A DNA stretch of 64,000 nt, taken from positions 372,001 to 436,000 of the forward strand of contig BAAAJN010000001.1 of NCBI GenBank assembly GCA_039527025.1, written 5' to 3'. Both the position numbers and the translations under genes were made by a program. The stretch is from Microlunatus lacustris. GTDB taxonomy: Bacteria > Actinomycetota > Actinomycetes > Propionibacteriales > Propionibacteriaceae. This document shows, one piece after another, positions 48,994 to 60,100 of the stretch. The notes beneath the pieces were generated by a model. The model saw nothing but the letters and a program-made list of their open reading frames with translations. It searched no databases and was not told the origin of the DNA. Position 1 is the stretch's first letter, and the number at the start of each line of letters is the position of its first letter.

Positions 48994-51900
48994 ATGACCT
49001 ACCCGAAGCAGACGATCGGCGCGCCGAGCCCTGAGCCCGTCGACGGGTCGAGCGGCATCCCGTCGAGCCCGCGGTTCCCCGAGCTCGAGGAGCGGGTGCT
49101 GGCCTTCTGGAAGGCCGACGACACCTTCGCCGCGTCGGTGGAGCGCAACCCGGCGGGGGAGAACGGCAGCAACGAGTTCGTCTTCTACGACGGGCCGCCG
49201 TTCGCCAACGGGCTGCCGCACTACGGCCACCTGCTGACCGGCTACGTCAAGGACATCGTCCCGCGCTACCAGACCATGCGCGGGCGGCACGTCGAGCGGC
49301 GCTTCGGCTGGGACTGCCACGGCCTGCCCGCCGAGCTGGAGGCGATGCGCCAGCTGGGCCTCAAGACCAAGGACGAGATCCTCGAGCTGGGCATCGACAC
49401 GTTCAACGACGCCTGCCGGGACTCGGTGCTGCGCTACACCGACGAGTGGCAGGCCTACGTCACCCGCCAGGCCCGCTGGGTCGACTTCGAGCACGACTAC
49501 AAGACCCTCGACATCTCCTACATGGAGAGCGTGCTGTGGGCCTTCAAGACGCTGTACGACAAGGGCCTGGTCTACGAGGGCCTGCGCGTGCTGCCCTACT
49601 GCTGGAACGACGAGACCCCGCTGTCCTCCCACGAGCTGCGGATGGACGACGAGGTCTACCAGAACCGGCAGGACCCGGCCGTCACCGTCGGCTTCCGGCT
49701 GGAGACCGGCGAGCTGGCGCTGATCTGGACGACGACGCCCTGGACCCTGCCCAGCAACCTGGCCATGGCCGTCAACCCGGCGATCGACTACGTCGTCGTC
49801 GAGCACGAGACGGAGCGCTACGTCATCGCCGAGGCCCGGCTGGCCGCCTACGCCCGCGAGCTGGGCGAGGACGCCGCCGCGCACGTCGTCGAGCGGATCA
49901 CCGGCGCCGACCTGCTCGGCCGCCGCTACACCCCGCCGTTCAGCTACTTCCTCGGCGCCGAGAACGCCCACGTCGTGCTGGCCGCGGAGTACGTCACCAC
50001 CGAGGACGGCACCGGGCTGGTGCACATCGCCCCCGCCTTCGGCGAGGAGGACAAGGCCGTCACCGACGCCGCCGGGATCCCCGTCGTCGTCCCCGTCGAC
50101 GCCGCCGGCAAGTTCACCACGGAGGTGCCCGACTACGCCGGGATGCAGGTCTTCGACGCCAACCTGGCGATCATCGACGACCTCCGCGCGGCCACCGCCG
50201 ACCCCCGGTCCCTGAGCTCGTCGAAGGGCTCGGTCACCCCGGGCACCGTGCTGCTCCGCCGCGAGACCTACGACCACCCCTACCCGCACTGCTGGCGCTG
50301 CAAGAACCCGCTGATCTACAAGGCCGTCTCCAGCTGGTTCGTCGCGGTCACCGCGATCAAGGAGCGGATGGGCCAGCTGAACGACCAGATCACCTGGGTG
50401 CCCGAGCACGTCAAGGACGGCCAGTTCGGCAAGTGGCTGGCCGGCGCCCGCGACTGGTCGATCAGCCGCAACCGCTTCTGGGGCAGCCCCATCCCGATCT
50501 GGAAGTCCGACGACCCGGCCTACCCGCGCGTCGACGTCTACGGCTCGGTGGCCGAGCTGGAGGCCGACTTCGACGTCGCGGTCACCGACCTGCACCGGCC
50601 CTACGTCGACCAGCTGACCCGGCCGAACCCCGACGACCCGACGGGGAAGTCCACCATGCGCCGGATCGAGGACGTCCTCGACGTCTGGTTCGACTCGGGC
50701 TCGATGCCCTACGCGCAGGTGCACTACCCCTTCGAGAACGCCGAGTGGTTCGACCACCACTACCCGGGCGACTTCATCGTCGAGTACATCGGCCAGACCC
50801 GCGGCTGGTTCTACACGATGCACGTGCTGGCCACCGCGCTCTTCGACCGTCCGGCGTTCTCCAGCTGCATCAGCCACGGCATCGTGCTGGGCAGTGACGG
50901 GCAGAAGATGAGCAAGTCGCTGCGCAACTACCCCGACGTCAACGAGGTCTTCGACCGCGACGGAGCCGACGCCATGCGCTGGTTCCTGATGTCGTCGCCG
51001 ATCCTGCGGGGCGGCAACCTCATCGTCACCGAGCAGGGCATCCGCGAGGGCGTGCGGCAGGTGATGATCCCGCTCTGGAACGCCTGGTACTTCTTCTCCC
51101 TCTACGCCAACGTCGCGGACGGGGGGCAGGGCTACGAGGCCCAGGAGCGCTACGACTCACCCGACGTGCTCGACCGCTACGTCCTGGCCAAGCTGCGCCA
51201 GCTGGTGGAGACGCTGACCACAGAGCTGGACGCCCTGGAGGTGGCCGCGGCCTGCGACGCCACCCGCGGTTTCCTCGAGGTGCTGTCCAACTGGTACATC
51301 CGGCGCTCTCGCGAGCGATTCTGGGACGGCGAGTCGGCGGCGTCGCACGCCGCGTTCGACACCCTCTACACGGTGCTGGAGGTGCTGAACCGGGCGATCG
51401 CCCCGCTGCTGCCGCTGACCACCGAGGAGATCTGGCGCGGGCTGACCGGCGGCCGGTCGGTGCACCTGACCGACTGGCCGGATGCGTCCCTGCTGCCCGC
51501 CGACGACGCGCTGGTCGCGGCGATGGACCGGGTCCGCGAGGTCTGCTCCACCGGCTCCGGGCTGCGCAAGGCGCAGAACCTGCGGGTCCGGCTCCCGCTG
51601 GCCCAGCTGACCGTGGTGGCCGACGACGCGGCCGCGCTCGAGCCGTTCCGGAGCCTGGTCGCCGACGAGCTCAACGTGCGCACGGTCGAGCTGACGCACG
51701 TGGACGCGGGCGACGCGTCGGCCTTCGGGGTCCGGCAGACCCTGCAGGTGCTGGCCCGGGTCGCCGGCCCGCGGCTGGGCAGGTCGGTGCAGACCGCGAT
51801 CAAGGGCAGCAAGAGCGGCGACTGGTCGGTGGCCGAGGACGGCACGGTGACCGCCGGCGGCATCGCCCTGGTCGAGGGGGAGTACACCTTGCAGACCGCG

Positions 51901-52251
51901 GTCGCCGACGCCGATCCGTCCGACCAGCGTGCCGTGGCGATGCTGTCCGGCGGGGGCTTCGTCATCCTGGACACCGCGGTGACCCCCGAGCTGGCGGCCG
52001 AGGGCCTGGCCCGCGACGTCGTCCGCGCCGTCCAGCAGGCCCGCCGGGAGGCGGGTCTGCAGGTCAGCGACCGGATCGCCCTCACCCTGGGCGGCGGCCC
52101 GGAGCTGGTGGCCGCGGCGCAGACCCACGCCGAGCTGATCAGGACCGAGACGCTGGCCTCGTCGCTGGAGGTGGCCGAGCAGCCGCTCGGACCGGACGCC
52201 GTCGACATCGGGGACAGGCAGCGCGTGGAGATCGCGGTCCGGCGAGCGTGA
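48994..52251 (+). CDS. ileS: isoleucyl-tRNA synthetase
   Basis: 1085-aa class I synthetase. The HIGH box reads HYGH in FYDGPPFANGLPHYGHLLTGYVKD, as in the eukaryote-like (IleRS2) type, some of which resist mupirocin. The KMSKS box is in GSDGQKMSKSLRNYP (about residue 638). Editing domain: WTTTPWTLPSNLAMAV and DGTGLVHIAPAFGEED. A Cys pair, HCWRC, lies about residue 430. The C-terminal anticodon domain includes LSNWYIRRSRERFWDG. ATG at 48994. Two REP-like palindromes are read in frame, at 49028-49047 (residues about 12-18) and 50210-50229 (residues about 406-412). Expression is set by the T-box. Confidence 0.97.
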   Translation: MTYPKQTIGAPSPEPVDGSSGIPSSPRFPELEERVLAFWKADDTFAASVERNPAGENGSNEFVFYDGPPFANGLPHYGHLLTGYVKDIVPRYQTMRGRHVERRFGWDCHGLPAELEAMRQLGLKTKDEILELGIDTFNDACRDSVLRYTDEWQAYVTRQARWVDFEHDYKTLDISYMESVLWAFKTLYDKGLVYEGLRVLPYCWNDETPLSSHELRMDDEVYQNRQDPAVTVGFRLETGELALIWTTTPWTLPSNLAMAVNPAIDYVVVEHETERYVIAEARLAAYARELGEDAAAHVVERITGADLLGRRYTPPFSYFLGAENAHVVLAAEYVTTEDGTGLVHIAPAFGEEDKAVTDAAGIPVVVPVDAAGKFTTEVPDYAGMQVFDANLAIIDDLRAATADPRSLSSSKGSVTPGTVLLRRETYDHPYPHCWRCKNPLIYKAVSSWFVAVTAIKERMGQLNDQITWVPEHVKDGQFGKWLAGARDWSISRNRFWGSPIPIWKSDDPAYPRVDVYGSVAELEADFDVAVTDLHRPYVDQLTRPNPDDPTGKSTMRRIEDVLDVWFDSGSMPYAQVHYPFENAEWFDHHYPGDFIVEYIGQTRGWFYTMHVLATALFDRPAFSSCISHGIVLGSDGQKMSKSLRNYPDVNEVFDRDGADAMRWFLMSSPILRGGNLIVTEQGIREGVRQVMIPLWNAWYFFSLYANVADGGQGYEAQERYDSPDVLDRYVLAKLRQLVETLTTELDALEVAAACDATRGFLEVLSNWYIRRSRERFWDGESAASHAAFDTLYTVLEVLNRAIAPLLPLTTEEIWRGLTGGRSVHLTDWPDASLLPADDALVAAMDRVREVCSTGSGLRKAQNLRVRLPLAQLTVVADDAAALEPFRSLVADELNVRTVELTHVDAGDASAFGVRQTLQVLARVAGPRLGRSVQTAIKGSKSGDWSVAEDGTVTAGGIALVEGEYTLQTAVADADPSDQRAVAMLSGGGFVILDTAVTPELAAEGLARDVVRAVQQARREAGLQVSDRIALTLGGGPELVAAAQTHAELIRTETLASSLEVAEQPLGPDAVDIGDRQRVEIAVRRA
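49028..49047 (+). repeat. REP-like palindrome inside ileS, copy 1
   Basis: GCCCTGAGCCCGTCGACGGG differs by one base from the reverse complement of the copies at 36509 and 36533. It codes for SPEPVDG in the variable N-terminal extension of IleS. Confidence 0.7.
50210..50229 (+). repeat. REP-like palindrome inside ileS, copy 2
   Basis: CCCTGAGCTCGTCGAAGGGC is the same element as the end of the array at 16977-16995. It codes for SLSSSKG in a surface loop between DLRAATADPR and the VTPGTVLLRRETY strand, a spot where related synthetases are shorter. Confidence 0.8.
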
Positions 52252-52298
52252 AGGGCTCGTCCTGCGACTCCGGGGAGTGTGTCCATGGTCGCGGATCG

Positions 52299-52316
52299 TC
52301 GGGACCAAAGTCCCGA
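52299..52316. promoter_or_regulatory. DevR/DosR-like box TCGGGACCAAAGTCCCGA
   Basis: Perfect 7-bp arms around CAAA. The GGGAC-N4-GTCCC layout is that of the DevR/DosR dormancy regulator box in mycobacteria. It lies 48 nt after ileS and about 207 nt before the surface-protein cluster. The regulator itself is not in the window, so the assignment is by likeness only. Confidence 0.5.
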
Positions 52317-52440
52317 GTTCGTCCCGGAAGAACGGGCCGAGGTCAGCTCAGCTGTACCCGAGCGCACACATCGTCCCTGGTCAGGAAGAGGTTGAGCGGA
52401 TACGGACGGATCTGACGGCGCCCGGTCGGGCGCGCAGGAG

Positions 52441-52457
52441 GACTGGCGCAGCCAGTC
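52441..52457 (+). other. hairpin GACTGGC-GCA-GCCAGTC in the surface-cluster leader
   Basis: A 7-bp stem with a 3-nt loop, just upstream of two GGTAGTG direct repeats. Another hairpin, GCGCCC-GGTC-GGGCGC, lies at 52418-52433. Either could end ileS transcription or be part of the cluster leader. Confidence 0.4.
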
Positions 52458-52465
52458 TCTTCCGG

Positions 52466-52498
52466 TAGTGTTCGCCTCAGCGGGGGCTCAGGTAGTGT
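52466..52498 (+). promoter_or_regulatory. two TAGTGT -10-like boxes 27 bp apart
   Basis: TAGTGT at 52466-52471 and at 52493-52498, each preceded by GG. The second is 24 nt before the ATG at 52523, with AAAGGACAG as ribosome binding site. Either could start the surface-cluster transcript; no strong -35 is seen. Confidence 0.35.
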
Positions 52499-52522
52499 CG
52501 ACCTCCCGTAAAGGACAGAACC

Positions 52523-53110
52523 ATGGTTGGACCGCTCGTCAACTCCTCCGCGCCCTCGACGGCGACGGGCACCCAAGGTGGACGCGGCGCACGGCTCGCC
52601 GCTCGTGCGCTGGTCACGACGGCTGCTGCCGCCGCCCTCCTCAGCGCCGCGAGCTTGTCGGCCTCGGCAGCGCCGGGCGACACGGCGACCGATTCGGTGG
52701 TCGCCAACGTGAACGTCAACTCGACGATCACCCTGAACCTCGACCAGGGGAACTTCGACCTCAACGGGATCCCGGGCAGCACCGTGAGCAAGGCCGGTGC
52801 CGTCACGGGCGTGGTGACCACCAACAACGCCGCCGGCTACTCCGTCGGCGTCGTGGCGGCGGCGAGCACCCTCCGGCCCTCGCTCTCCGCCAACACCGAC
52901 AGCATCCCGATCGCCAACCTCGAGGTGACCGATTCGGACGGCGACCTCACGCCGCTGAGCCCGACGACGCCGGTGATCACCAACACCCAGGACACCCGTT
53001 CGGCCCTCACCGGTGACGCCTTCAGCGACGACTACCAGGTGGACATCCCCGACGTGAACAGCGACACCTACAGCGTGACGCTGAACTACACGGCGACCGC
53101 TCTGGCCTGA
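52523..53110 (+). CDS. small secreted beta-rich surface protein (WxL-like position)
   Basis: 195-aa exported protein. A signal peptide with long n-region ends near SLSASA-APGD (residue about 50). The mature part is rich in Thr, Asn, Ser and Val with alternating strands (VVANVNVNSTITLNLDQGNF, VTTNNAAGYSVGVVAA, DTYSVTLNYTATALA) and has no Trp or Cys. Its place before a DUF916-like gene and a giant adhesin, and the final strand NYTATALA, recall WxL-domain proteins that end in TWTL-type strands, but the WxL motifs are absent. ATG at 52523 after AAAGGACAGAACC. Function inferred only from context. Confidence 0.75.
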   Translation: MVGPLVNSSAPSTATGTQGGRGARLAARALVTTAAAAALLSAASLSASAAPGDTATDSVVANVNVNSTITLNLDQGNFDLNGIPGSTVSKAGAVTGVVTTNNAAGYSVGVVAAASTLRPSLSANTDSIPIANLEVTDSDGDLTPLSPTTPVITNTQDTRSALTGDAFSDDYQVDIPDVNSDTYSVTLNYTATALA

Positions 53111-53147
53111 TCGGTTCCCACCAGTCGGGGGCGACTGAAGGGTTGTC

Positions 53148-54179
53148 ATGAGCGCACCGCTCCGGTGCAGCATCGCGGTCGGGTTGAGCGTCCTCGTCAT
53201 GGCGGGGACGCTCAGCCCGCGTGCCGCGTCCGCTGCGCCCTCGCCGGAGCCGACGTCGACGAGCTCGACGCCGGCCTCGCGAGCCACCACACCGGCCAGC
53301 ACTCCCGGCAGCTCAACCTCCTACCGGCGGGAGCGGGGTGACTTCTCCCTGACCGTGAGCCCGACCCGGCTCGCCATCGGGCAGCAGGACATCGGGTCGG
53401 CGCAGCAGGTCACGCTGGTCAACCGCGGCGAGGTGGCTCTGCCCATCACCGTGCAGAAGCGCAACTTCACCGTCGGGTCCGACGGTGCACTGAGGTACCA
53501 GGAGGACGCTCCGTACGCCGCATCGTCCTGGGTCACCGTGAGCCCCGGGCAGTTCCTGCTCGAGCCGGGGGCCGCCCAGGTCGTCACCGCCACGGTCCAG
53601 GCGCCGGAGGCGTACGAGCCGGGTGACCACCAGATGGCTCTGATCTTCATGGTGCCGGCCCCCGACTCCGACGACAACGTCAAGGTCAACCGGGGTGTCG
53701 GCCTGCCGGTGTACATCACCGCACCTGGTCCGGTCGTGGACGCCGTCTCCCTCAGCGGACTGGACGCACCCTCCTTCGTCGCCGGCGGAACCGTGCCGAT
53801 CACCGCGACGGTCACGAACTCCGGGACCGTTCACCACGACTTCCGCCGGCCCTCCCCGTTGACGGTCAGCGGAGCGGGAACTGCAGAGCCGTTCCCCGAC
53901 TTCACCGTGCCGCGCGGGTCGGTCCGGGAGATCGCCACCACCTGGGACCCGCCGCTGCTCTGCATCTGCCACCCCACGGTCACCATGACCAGCACCGACG
54001 GTGGCCTCCAGTCCCAGACCGTCCGCGTCATCGTCTTCCCCTGGCCGTGGGTCGTCGGCGGCGTCGGGGTCGGCCTGCTGCTCCTGCTGGTGGTCAAGCT
54101 CGGTCGCCGGCGCTACGCCGCCCACGTCGCCGAGGCGGCCGCCCAGCTCCACCCCCAGGGCCCTCGTGCCGAGGGCTGA
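53148..54179 (+). CDS. DUF916-like membrane-anchored surface chaperone/adaptor
   Basis: 343-aa protein. Signal peptide (CSIAVGLSVLVMAGTLSPRAASA), a Ser/Thr/Pro-rich linker (residues about 28-60), then two Ig-like domains. The first (DFSLTVSPTRLAIGQQDIGSAQQVTLVNRGEVALPITVQKRNF, VSPGQFLLEPGAAQVVTATVQAPEAYEPGDHQMALIFM) resembles DUF916/WxL-interacting and pilus-chaperone folds. The second is TVPITATVTNSGTVHHDF with CICHP. The C-terminal TM helix is WPWVVGGVGVGLLLLLVVKL with a basic tail, so it sits outside the cell on one anchor. It overlaps the giant adhesin gene by 14 bp. Confidence 0.82.
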   Translation: MSAPLRCSIAVGLSVLVMAGTLSPRAASAAPSPEPTSTSSTPASRATTPASTPGSSTSYRRERGDFSLTVSPTRLAIGQQDIGSAQQVTLVNRGEVALPITVQKRNFTVGSDGALRYQEDAPYAASSWVTVSPGQFLLEPGAAQVVTATVQAPEAYEPGDHQMALIFMVPAPDSDDNVKVNRGVGLPVYITAPGPVVDAVSLSGLDAPSFVAGGTVPITATVTNSGTVHHDFRRPSPLTVSGAGTAEPFPDFTVPRGSVREIATTWDPPLLCICHPTVTMTSTDGGLQSQTVRVIVFPWPWVVGGVGVGLLLLLVVKLGRRRYAAHVAEAAAQLHPQGPRAEG

Positions 54180-57100
54180 CCTCCGGTCCTGGACGCGGCC
54201 GGCTCATCGCCGGCCGGTGGTCCTCGTCACCGCCATCGCCCTCCTGAGCTCCCTGCTGGCCGTCGTCGCCCCGCCGGTCACCGCCGAGGCCGCCGGCACG
54301 CTGCTGTTCCAGAACGACTTCGACAACCGGACGGTCGACGGCACGGGAACGGTGACGAAGCCGACGCCGACTGCCGGGACGAACGCGGCCTGCCTCACCG
54401 CCGCGGGGAACAGCTCGGTGCTGCCCCTGCTGAGCTGCCCGGGAGCGTCGGACCTGCAGGGCAACGGCAAGCTGCGGCTCACCAACGCCACCGGCAACCA
54501 GATCGGCGGGATCTTCGGCGGTACCAGCTTCCCGTCGTCCAACGGCCTGGACGTCATGTTCAAGAGCTACCAGTGGGGCGGCAACGCCGCCGACGGGATG
54601 AGCTTCGTGCTGTCCGCGGTCGACCCGGCCAACCCGGTGCCGCCCACCTCCATCGGACCCGGCGGCGGATCGCTGGGGTACTCCCCGGCGGGCAGCATCA
54701 ACGGGCTGCCCAACGCCTACCTCGGCGTCGGACTGGACGTCTTCGGCAACTACAGCAGCACAGGCTTCCAGGGCTCCGGCTGCACCAACCAGACCAACAT
54801 CACCACGGCGGTGCCGGGGGCAGTCGTGGTCCGGGGCCCGGGCAACGCCCGCGCCGGTTACTGCGGGCTCACGACGACCTACACCGGGACCACCGCCTCG
54901 CGGGTCAGCCTGCGGGCCGCCACCCGGGCCGCCTCCCTGGTCCCGGTCCAGGTGCTGGTCAACCCCACCAGCTCCTCCTACACCTCCGGCGACACCGGCG
55001 TCGTGGTCGCGGCCGGGACCTACAAGGTGGTGGTCACCCCGGTCGGCGGCACCGCCCGGACCCTCACGGGCCCGCTGCCCGCTGCTCCGACCACGCTCTA
55101 CCCCTCGACCACCTGGACGAACGCCAACGGCGTGCCCCGGCAGCTGGCCTTCGGCTTCGTCGGCTCGACGGGGGGGTCCACCGACAACCACGAGATCGAC
55201 GACGTCCGCGTCCTGACCTTCAACCCGGTGCCCCAGCTGGCGGTCTCGACCACGAGCCACGTCGCGCCCAGCCCGGCTCTCGGCGCCCCGGTCAACTACG
55301 TGGTCACGCCCTCGGTGAAGATCGGGGCCGGCGTGGCCAGCCCGATCTCGGTCACCCAGACCGTGCCGGCCGGGGTCACCCCGGTCGGGGCGTTCGGCGC
55401 CGGCTGGTCGTGCGCGGCGGCGGTCGGACGCAGCATCACCTGCACGACCACGGCCTCGTCCTTCCCGGACGGGACGACGCTGCCCGTCATCAACGTGGTG
55501 GGCATCGTCACGGCCAACGGCTTGACGGCGACCACGGTGCAGAACGCGTCGACCACGACGGTGTCGTCGGCGGACGGCAACCCGGCCACGGTGACGGCGA
55601 CCACGGCCGGGACGGTCCCCGCGGCCCCGACCGGGGTGAGCATCTCCCCGGCCGTCGGACCGGTCTCCGGGGGTGGCTCGGTCACGGTCAGCGCGACCAG
55701 CAGCACAGCCCCCACCGCCATCGAGATCGGGACGACGGCTGAGCAGCAGGCTGGGACGCCGGTGGTCCTGCTGCCGTGCCAGGGGTCGGCCAGGACCGGC
55801 TGCTTCCTCGCCAACGGCTCGACCCTGACGATCCCGTCGATGCCCGCCCGGTCCAGCTCCGGCCCCGTGACGGTGACGGTCGTGACGCTGGGGGTCGCGT
55901 CCACCGCCACCTACACCTACGCCGACCGGCCCGCCACGCTCGCCACCCCGACGGCGTCGGCGGGCATCACCAGCACCACGCTGACCTGGGTGGCGCCGGA
56001 GGCGAACGGCAGCCCCATCACCAGCTACGTCGTGACGCCCTACCTCAACGGCACTGCCCAGACCCCGGTCACGGTCGACGGCTCGACCACGACCCGCACC
56101 TTCACGGGCCTGACGGCGGGCGGGTCCTACCGCTACACCGTCCAGGCGGTCAACGCCTTCGGCACGTCGACGACCAGCCCGCAGTCGCTGGCGGTGGTTC
56201 CCTACGACCTCCCGGGCGCGCCGGTGATCAGCACCGTCGCGGCCGGGACGGAGCAGGCCACGCTGACCTGGACCACGCCCGCCGACAACGGCAGTGCCGT
56301 GACGGGCTACGTGGTCACCCCCTACATCGGGGCGGTGGCGCAGGCCCCTCGCACCTTCACCGGCTCCGCCACCACCCAGACCGTGCCGGGCCTGACGGCA
56401 GGCACGGCCTACACCTTCACCGTCGCGGCCGTGAACGCCGCGGGCACCGGGCCACCCTCGACCAGGTCGACCGCAGTGACCCCCAACGCCTCACCGACCC
56501 TCAGCTTCGCGGCGCCCCCGGGAGGTCAGATCGGCGTCCCCTACAGCACCCAGCTCACGGTGGACAACGGCACCTCCCCCTTCACCTGGTCGGTCAGCGG
56601 GGGCAACCTCCCCGCCGGCCTGACCCTCAGCGCGAGCGGACTGCTCAGCGGGACCCCGACCGCGTCCGGCAGCTTCGCGGTCACCGTGCAGGTGGTCGAC
56701 GCCAGCGGCCAGACCGCGACCCGGTCGCTCACCCTGGCCATCGCGGCGGCGCCCGTCGTGACCTTCTCCCCGGCGGCCGGCGAGGTCACCGTTCCCTACA
56801 GCCAGCAACCGATCGTGACCGGGGGCAGCGGACCGTTCCGCTGGGCCGTCACCGCCGGCAGCCTGCCGGCCGGGCTCAGCATCGACGCAGCGACGGGGCT
56901 GATCAGCGGCACCCCCACCGCGTCGGGCAGCGTCTCGGTGACCGTCTCGGTGACCGACAGCTCCAACCAGGTGGCGAGCCGCACGGTCACCCTCGTGATC
57001 GCGGCGCTGCCGACGATCACCTCGAACGCACCGCCGGCGGGCCAGGTGGGCCTGGCCTACAGCACGACGTTCACCGTGACCGGGGGGACGGCGCCGCTGG

Positions 57101-60100
57101 CCTGGTCCGTCTCCGCCGGCAACCTGCCCTCGGGGCTGTCCCTGAACTCCAGCACCGGCGTGCTCTCCGGAACCCCGACCGCCACCGGCAGCTCCTCGTT
57201 CACCGTGCTGGTCAGCGACGCCTTCGGCAAGACGGCGAGCCGGGCGGTGACCCTGGTCGTCAACTCCGGTCCGCTGGTCATCACCAAGACGGCCGACGTG
57301 TCCTCGGTGGCGCCCGGTGGCAGGGTGTCCTACACGATCGCGATCACCAACAGCGGGTCCACGGCGTTCTCCGGGGTCAACCTGAGCGACCCGCTGGGCG
57401 GGGTGCTGGACGACGCGGTGTACAGCGGCGGCGCGAGCGCGACGACCGGCACGCTGACCTACAGCGGCTCGACCCTGGGATGGACCGGCAACGTCGCCGG
57501 CAACGCCACCGTGACCATCACCTACGCGGTCGTGGTCAACAACCCCGACCTGGGCAACAAGGTGCTGGCCAACACGGTCAGCTCCTCCACCGTGGGCACG
57601 AACTGCCCGAGCGGCAGCAGCGACAACCGGTGCACCGCCACGGTCACCGTGTCCGGGTTGTCGATCGTGCACACGGCGAGCAGCGCGACGACGACCCCCG
57701 GCAGCACGGTGACCTTCAACATCGTGGTCACCAACACCGGCCGGACCCCGTACGCCGGCGCGAGCCTCACCGAGAACCTCGCCGGGATGCTGGACGACGC
57801 TTCCTACCAGAGCGCTGCCGCGACGACCGGGAGCGTGTCCTTCGCCAGCCCGACGCTCAGCTGGAGCGGCGACCTGGCCGTGGGGGCGACGGCGACGATC
57901 ACCTACTCGTTCGTGGTGGCCGAGACCGACGTCCGCGGTCGGGTGCTGGACGGCACCGTCGTCTCGCCGACGGCCGGCAGCTCCTGCCCCGCCGGCAACG
58001 CCGCCGCCTCCTGCACGGCTGCGGTCACCGTGCTCGTCTCCGCCCTGTCGATCACCACCACGGCGGCGGTCAGCACCACCACGCCGGGGTCGACCGTCCC
58101 GTACACGGTGACCCTGGCCAACACCGGTCAGACGGCCTACACCGCGACCACGGTCGCCGTCGCGCTCGCCGGTGCCCTGGACGACGCCACCTACAACGTC
58201 GACGCGGCGTCCAGTGCCGGCGCCGTCGTCTTCGACGCGGGGACCCGCGACCTGGTATGGACGGGCGCCCTGGCGGTCGGCGCCACGGTGACCATCACCG
58301 CCTCGGTGACGGTCCTCGACCCGGACCCCGGCAACCGGGTCCTGACCGTCGATGCCTCGTCGTCGGCGGCCGGCAGCACCTGCCCGCCAGGCGGCGCCAG
58401 CCCCGCCTGCACTGCCACGGTGCAGGTGCTGGTCCCGGCGCTCACCATCACGAAGTCGAGCAGCGTCACCTCGACCACGCCGGGGTCCGTCGTCGGCTAC
58501 ACCGTCCTGGTCACCAACACGGGGCAGACGCCCTACACCGGAGCCGGCTTCGACGACGACCTGACCGGCGTGCTGGACGACGCGACCTACGGCGGCGACG
58601 CCACTGCCACGGCTGGGACCGTCACCTCCGGCGGCGGGCGGGTCCGCTGGACCGGAGACCTGGCCGTCGGCGCCAGCGCGACGGTCACCTACTCCGTGAC
58701 GGTCGCCGACCCCGACGTCGGCAACCAGTCCCTGACCAGCCGGGTGACCTCGTCGACCCGGGGGACCAACTGCACCACCGGCAGCAGCGACACCCGGTGC
58801 ACCAGCACCGTGCCGGTGCTGACCCCCCGCCTCAGCATCAGCTCGGTGAGCGACGTGTCCACCACCACCCCCGGTTCGGTGGTGCGGTTCACCACGACGG
58901 TCACCAACGCCGGGCAGACCAGCTACAACGGTGCCGTCATCACGTTGCTGACCGCCGGCATCCTCGACGATGCCGTCGGCAACGGCGACCGCACCGTCAC
59001 GACCGGATCTCTCGCTGGGGTCGGCGATGACGGCAACTCCAGCTGGACACTCAGCCTCGCGCCCGGTCAGAGCGGCACGCTCTCGGGAGCCTTCACGGTC
59101 CGGTCGACGACCGCCACCGGGCGCTCTCTCGATCTGCGGACCGTGTCCGGTGCCCCCGGGAGCAGCTGCCCGACCGCCTCCTCGAGCGGCTCCTGCTCGG
59201 TCAGCGTCCCCGTCCTCATCCCCGAGCTGACCATCACCAAGACGGCCGACGCGGCGACCGTCGTCACCGGGGGCACCGTCGCCTACACCGTCGCGGTGAC
59301 CAACACGGGGGAGACGACCTACCAGGGTGCGAGCTTCGAGGACCCCCTGGTCAACGTGCTGACCGACGCGGTCTACGCCGGCGACGCCGTCGCCAGCAGC
59401 GGCACCCTCTCCTACGCCGGATCCACCCTGGCCTGGTCGGGCGACCTCGCCCCGGGCGCCAACGCCACCATCACCTACTCGGTGGTGGTCCGGGACCCCG
59501 ACCCCGGTGACAAGCGGATGATCAACACCGTCGTCTCGACCACCCCCGGCTCCAACTGCGCCCGCACCAGCACCGACAGCCGCTGCACCTCCGTCGTCGA
59601 CGTGCTGGTGCCGGGTCTGACCATCGCCAAGACGGCAGACGTGGCCAGCTCCGCGCCGGGTGGCGCCGTGGGCTTCACGGTGACGGTGACCAACTCCGGC
59701 ACCACGCCGCAGACCGGAGCCACCTTCGCCGACGCCCTGAGCGGCGTGCTCGACGACGCCACCTACGCCGGCGGCGCCACCGCCAGCTCGGGCACCGTCG
59801 GCTACGCCGCCTCGACCCTGACCTGGACCGGCGACCTGGCGGTCGGGGCTTCGGCCACCATCCGCTACACGACCACGGTCAAGGGGGCGGGGGAGGGTGA
59901 CAACCAGCTCGTCAACCGAGTCGTCTCGAGCACCCGGGGCAGCAACTGCGCGGCGGACAGCGCGGACCGGCGGTGCCAGGTCGCGGTCCCGGTGGCGCGG
60001 CTGCTGCTCGTGCGCACGGCTCCCGCCACCACGACGCCCGGAGCCCTGGTCCAGTTCCCGGTGACCTTCACCAACACGGGCCGGGTCCCCTACGTGGGGA

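Noticed and set aside
52261..52522. Riboswitch in the surface-cluster leader
   Set aside because: Several small hairpins are present, but no conserved riboswitch core was recognised.
52343..53302. Minus-strand ORF over the small secreted protein
   Set aside because: Lacks start signals and protein-like composition, while the plus-strand frame has a ribosome binding site and a signal peptide.
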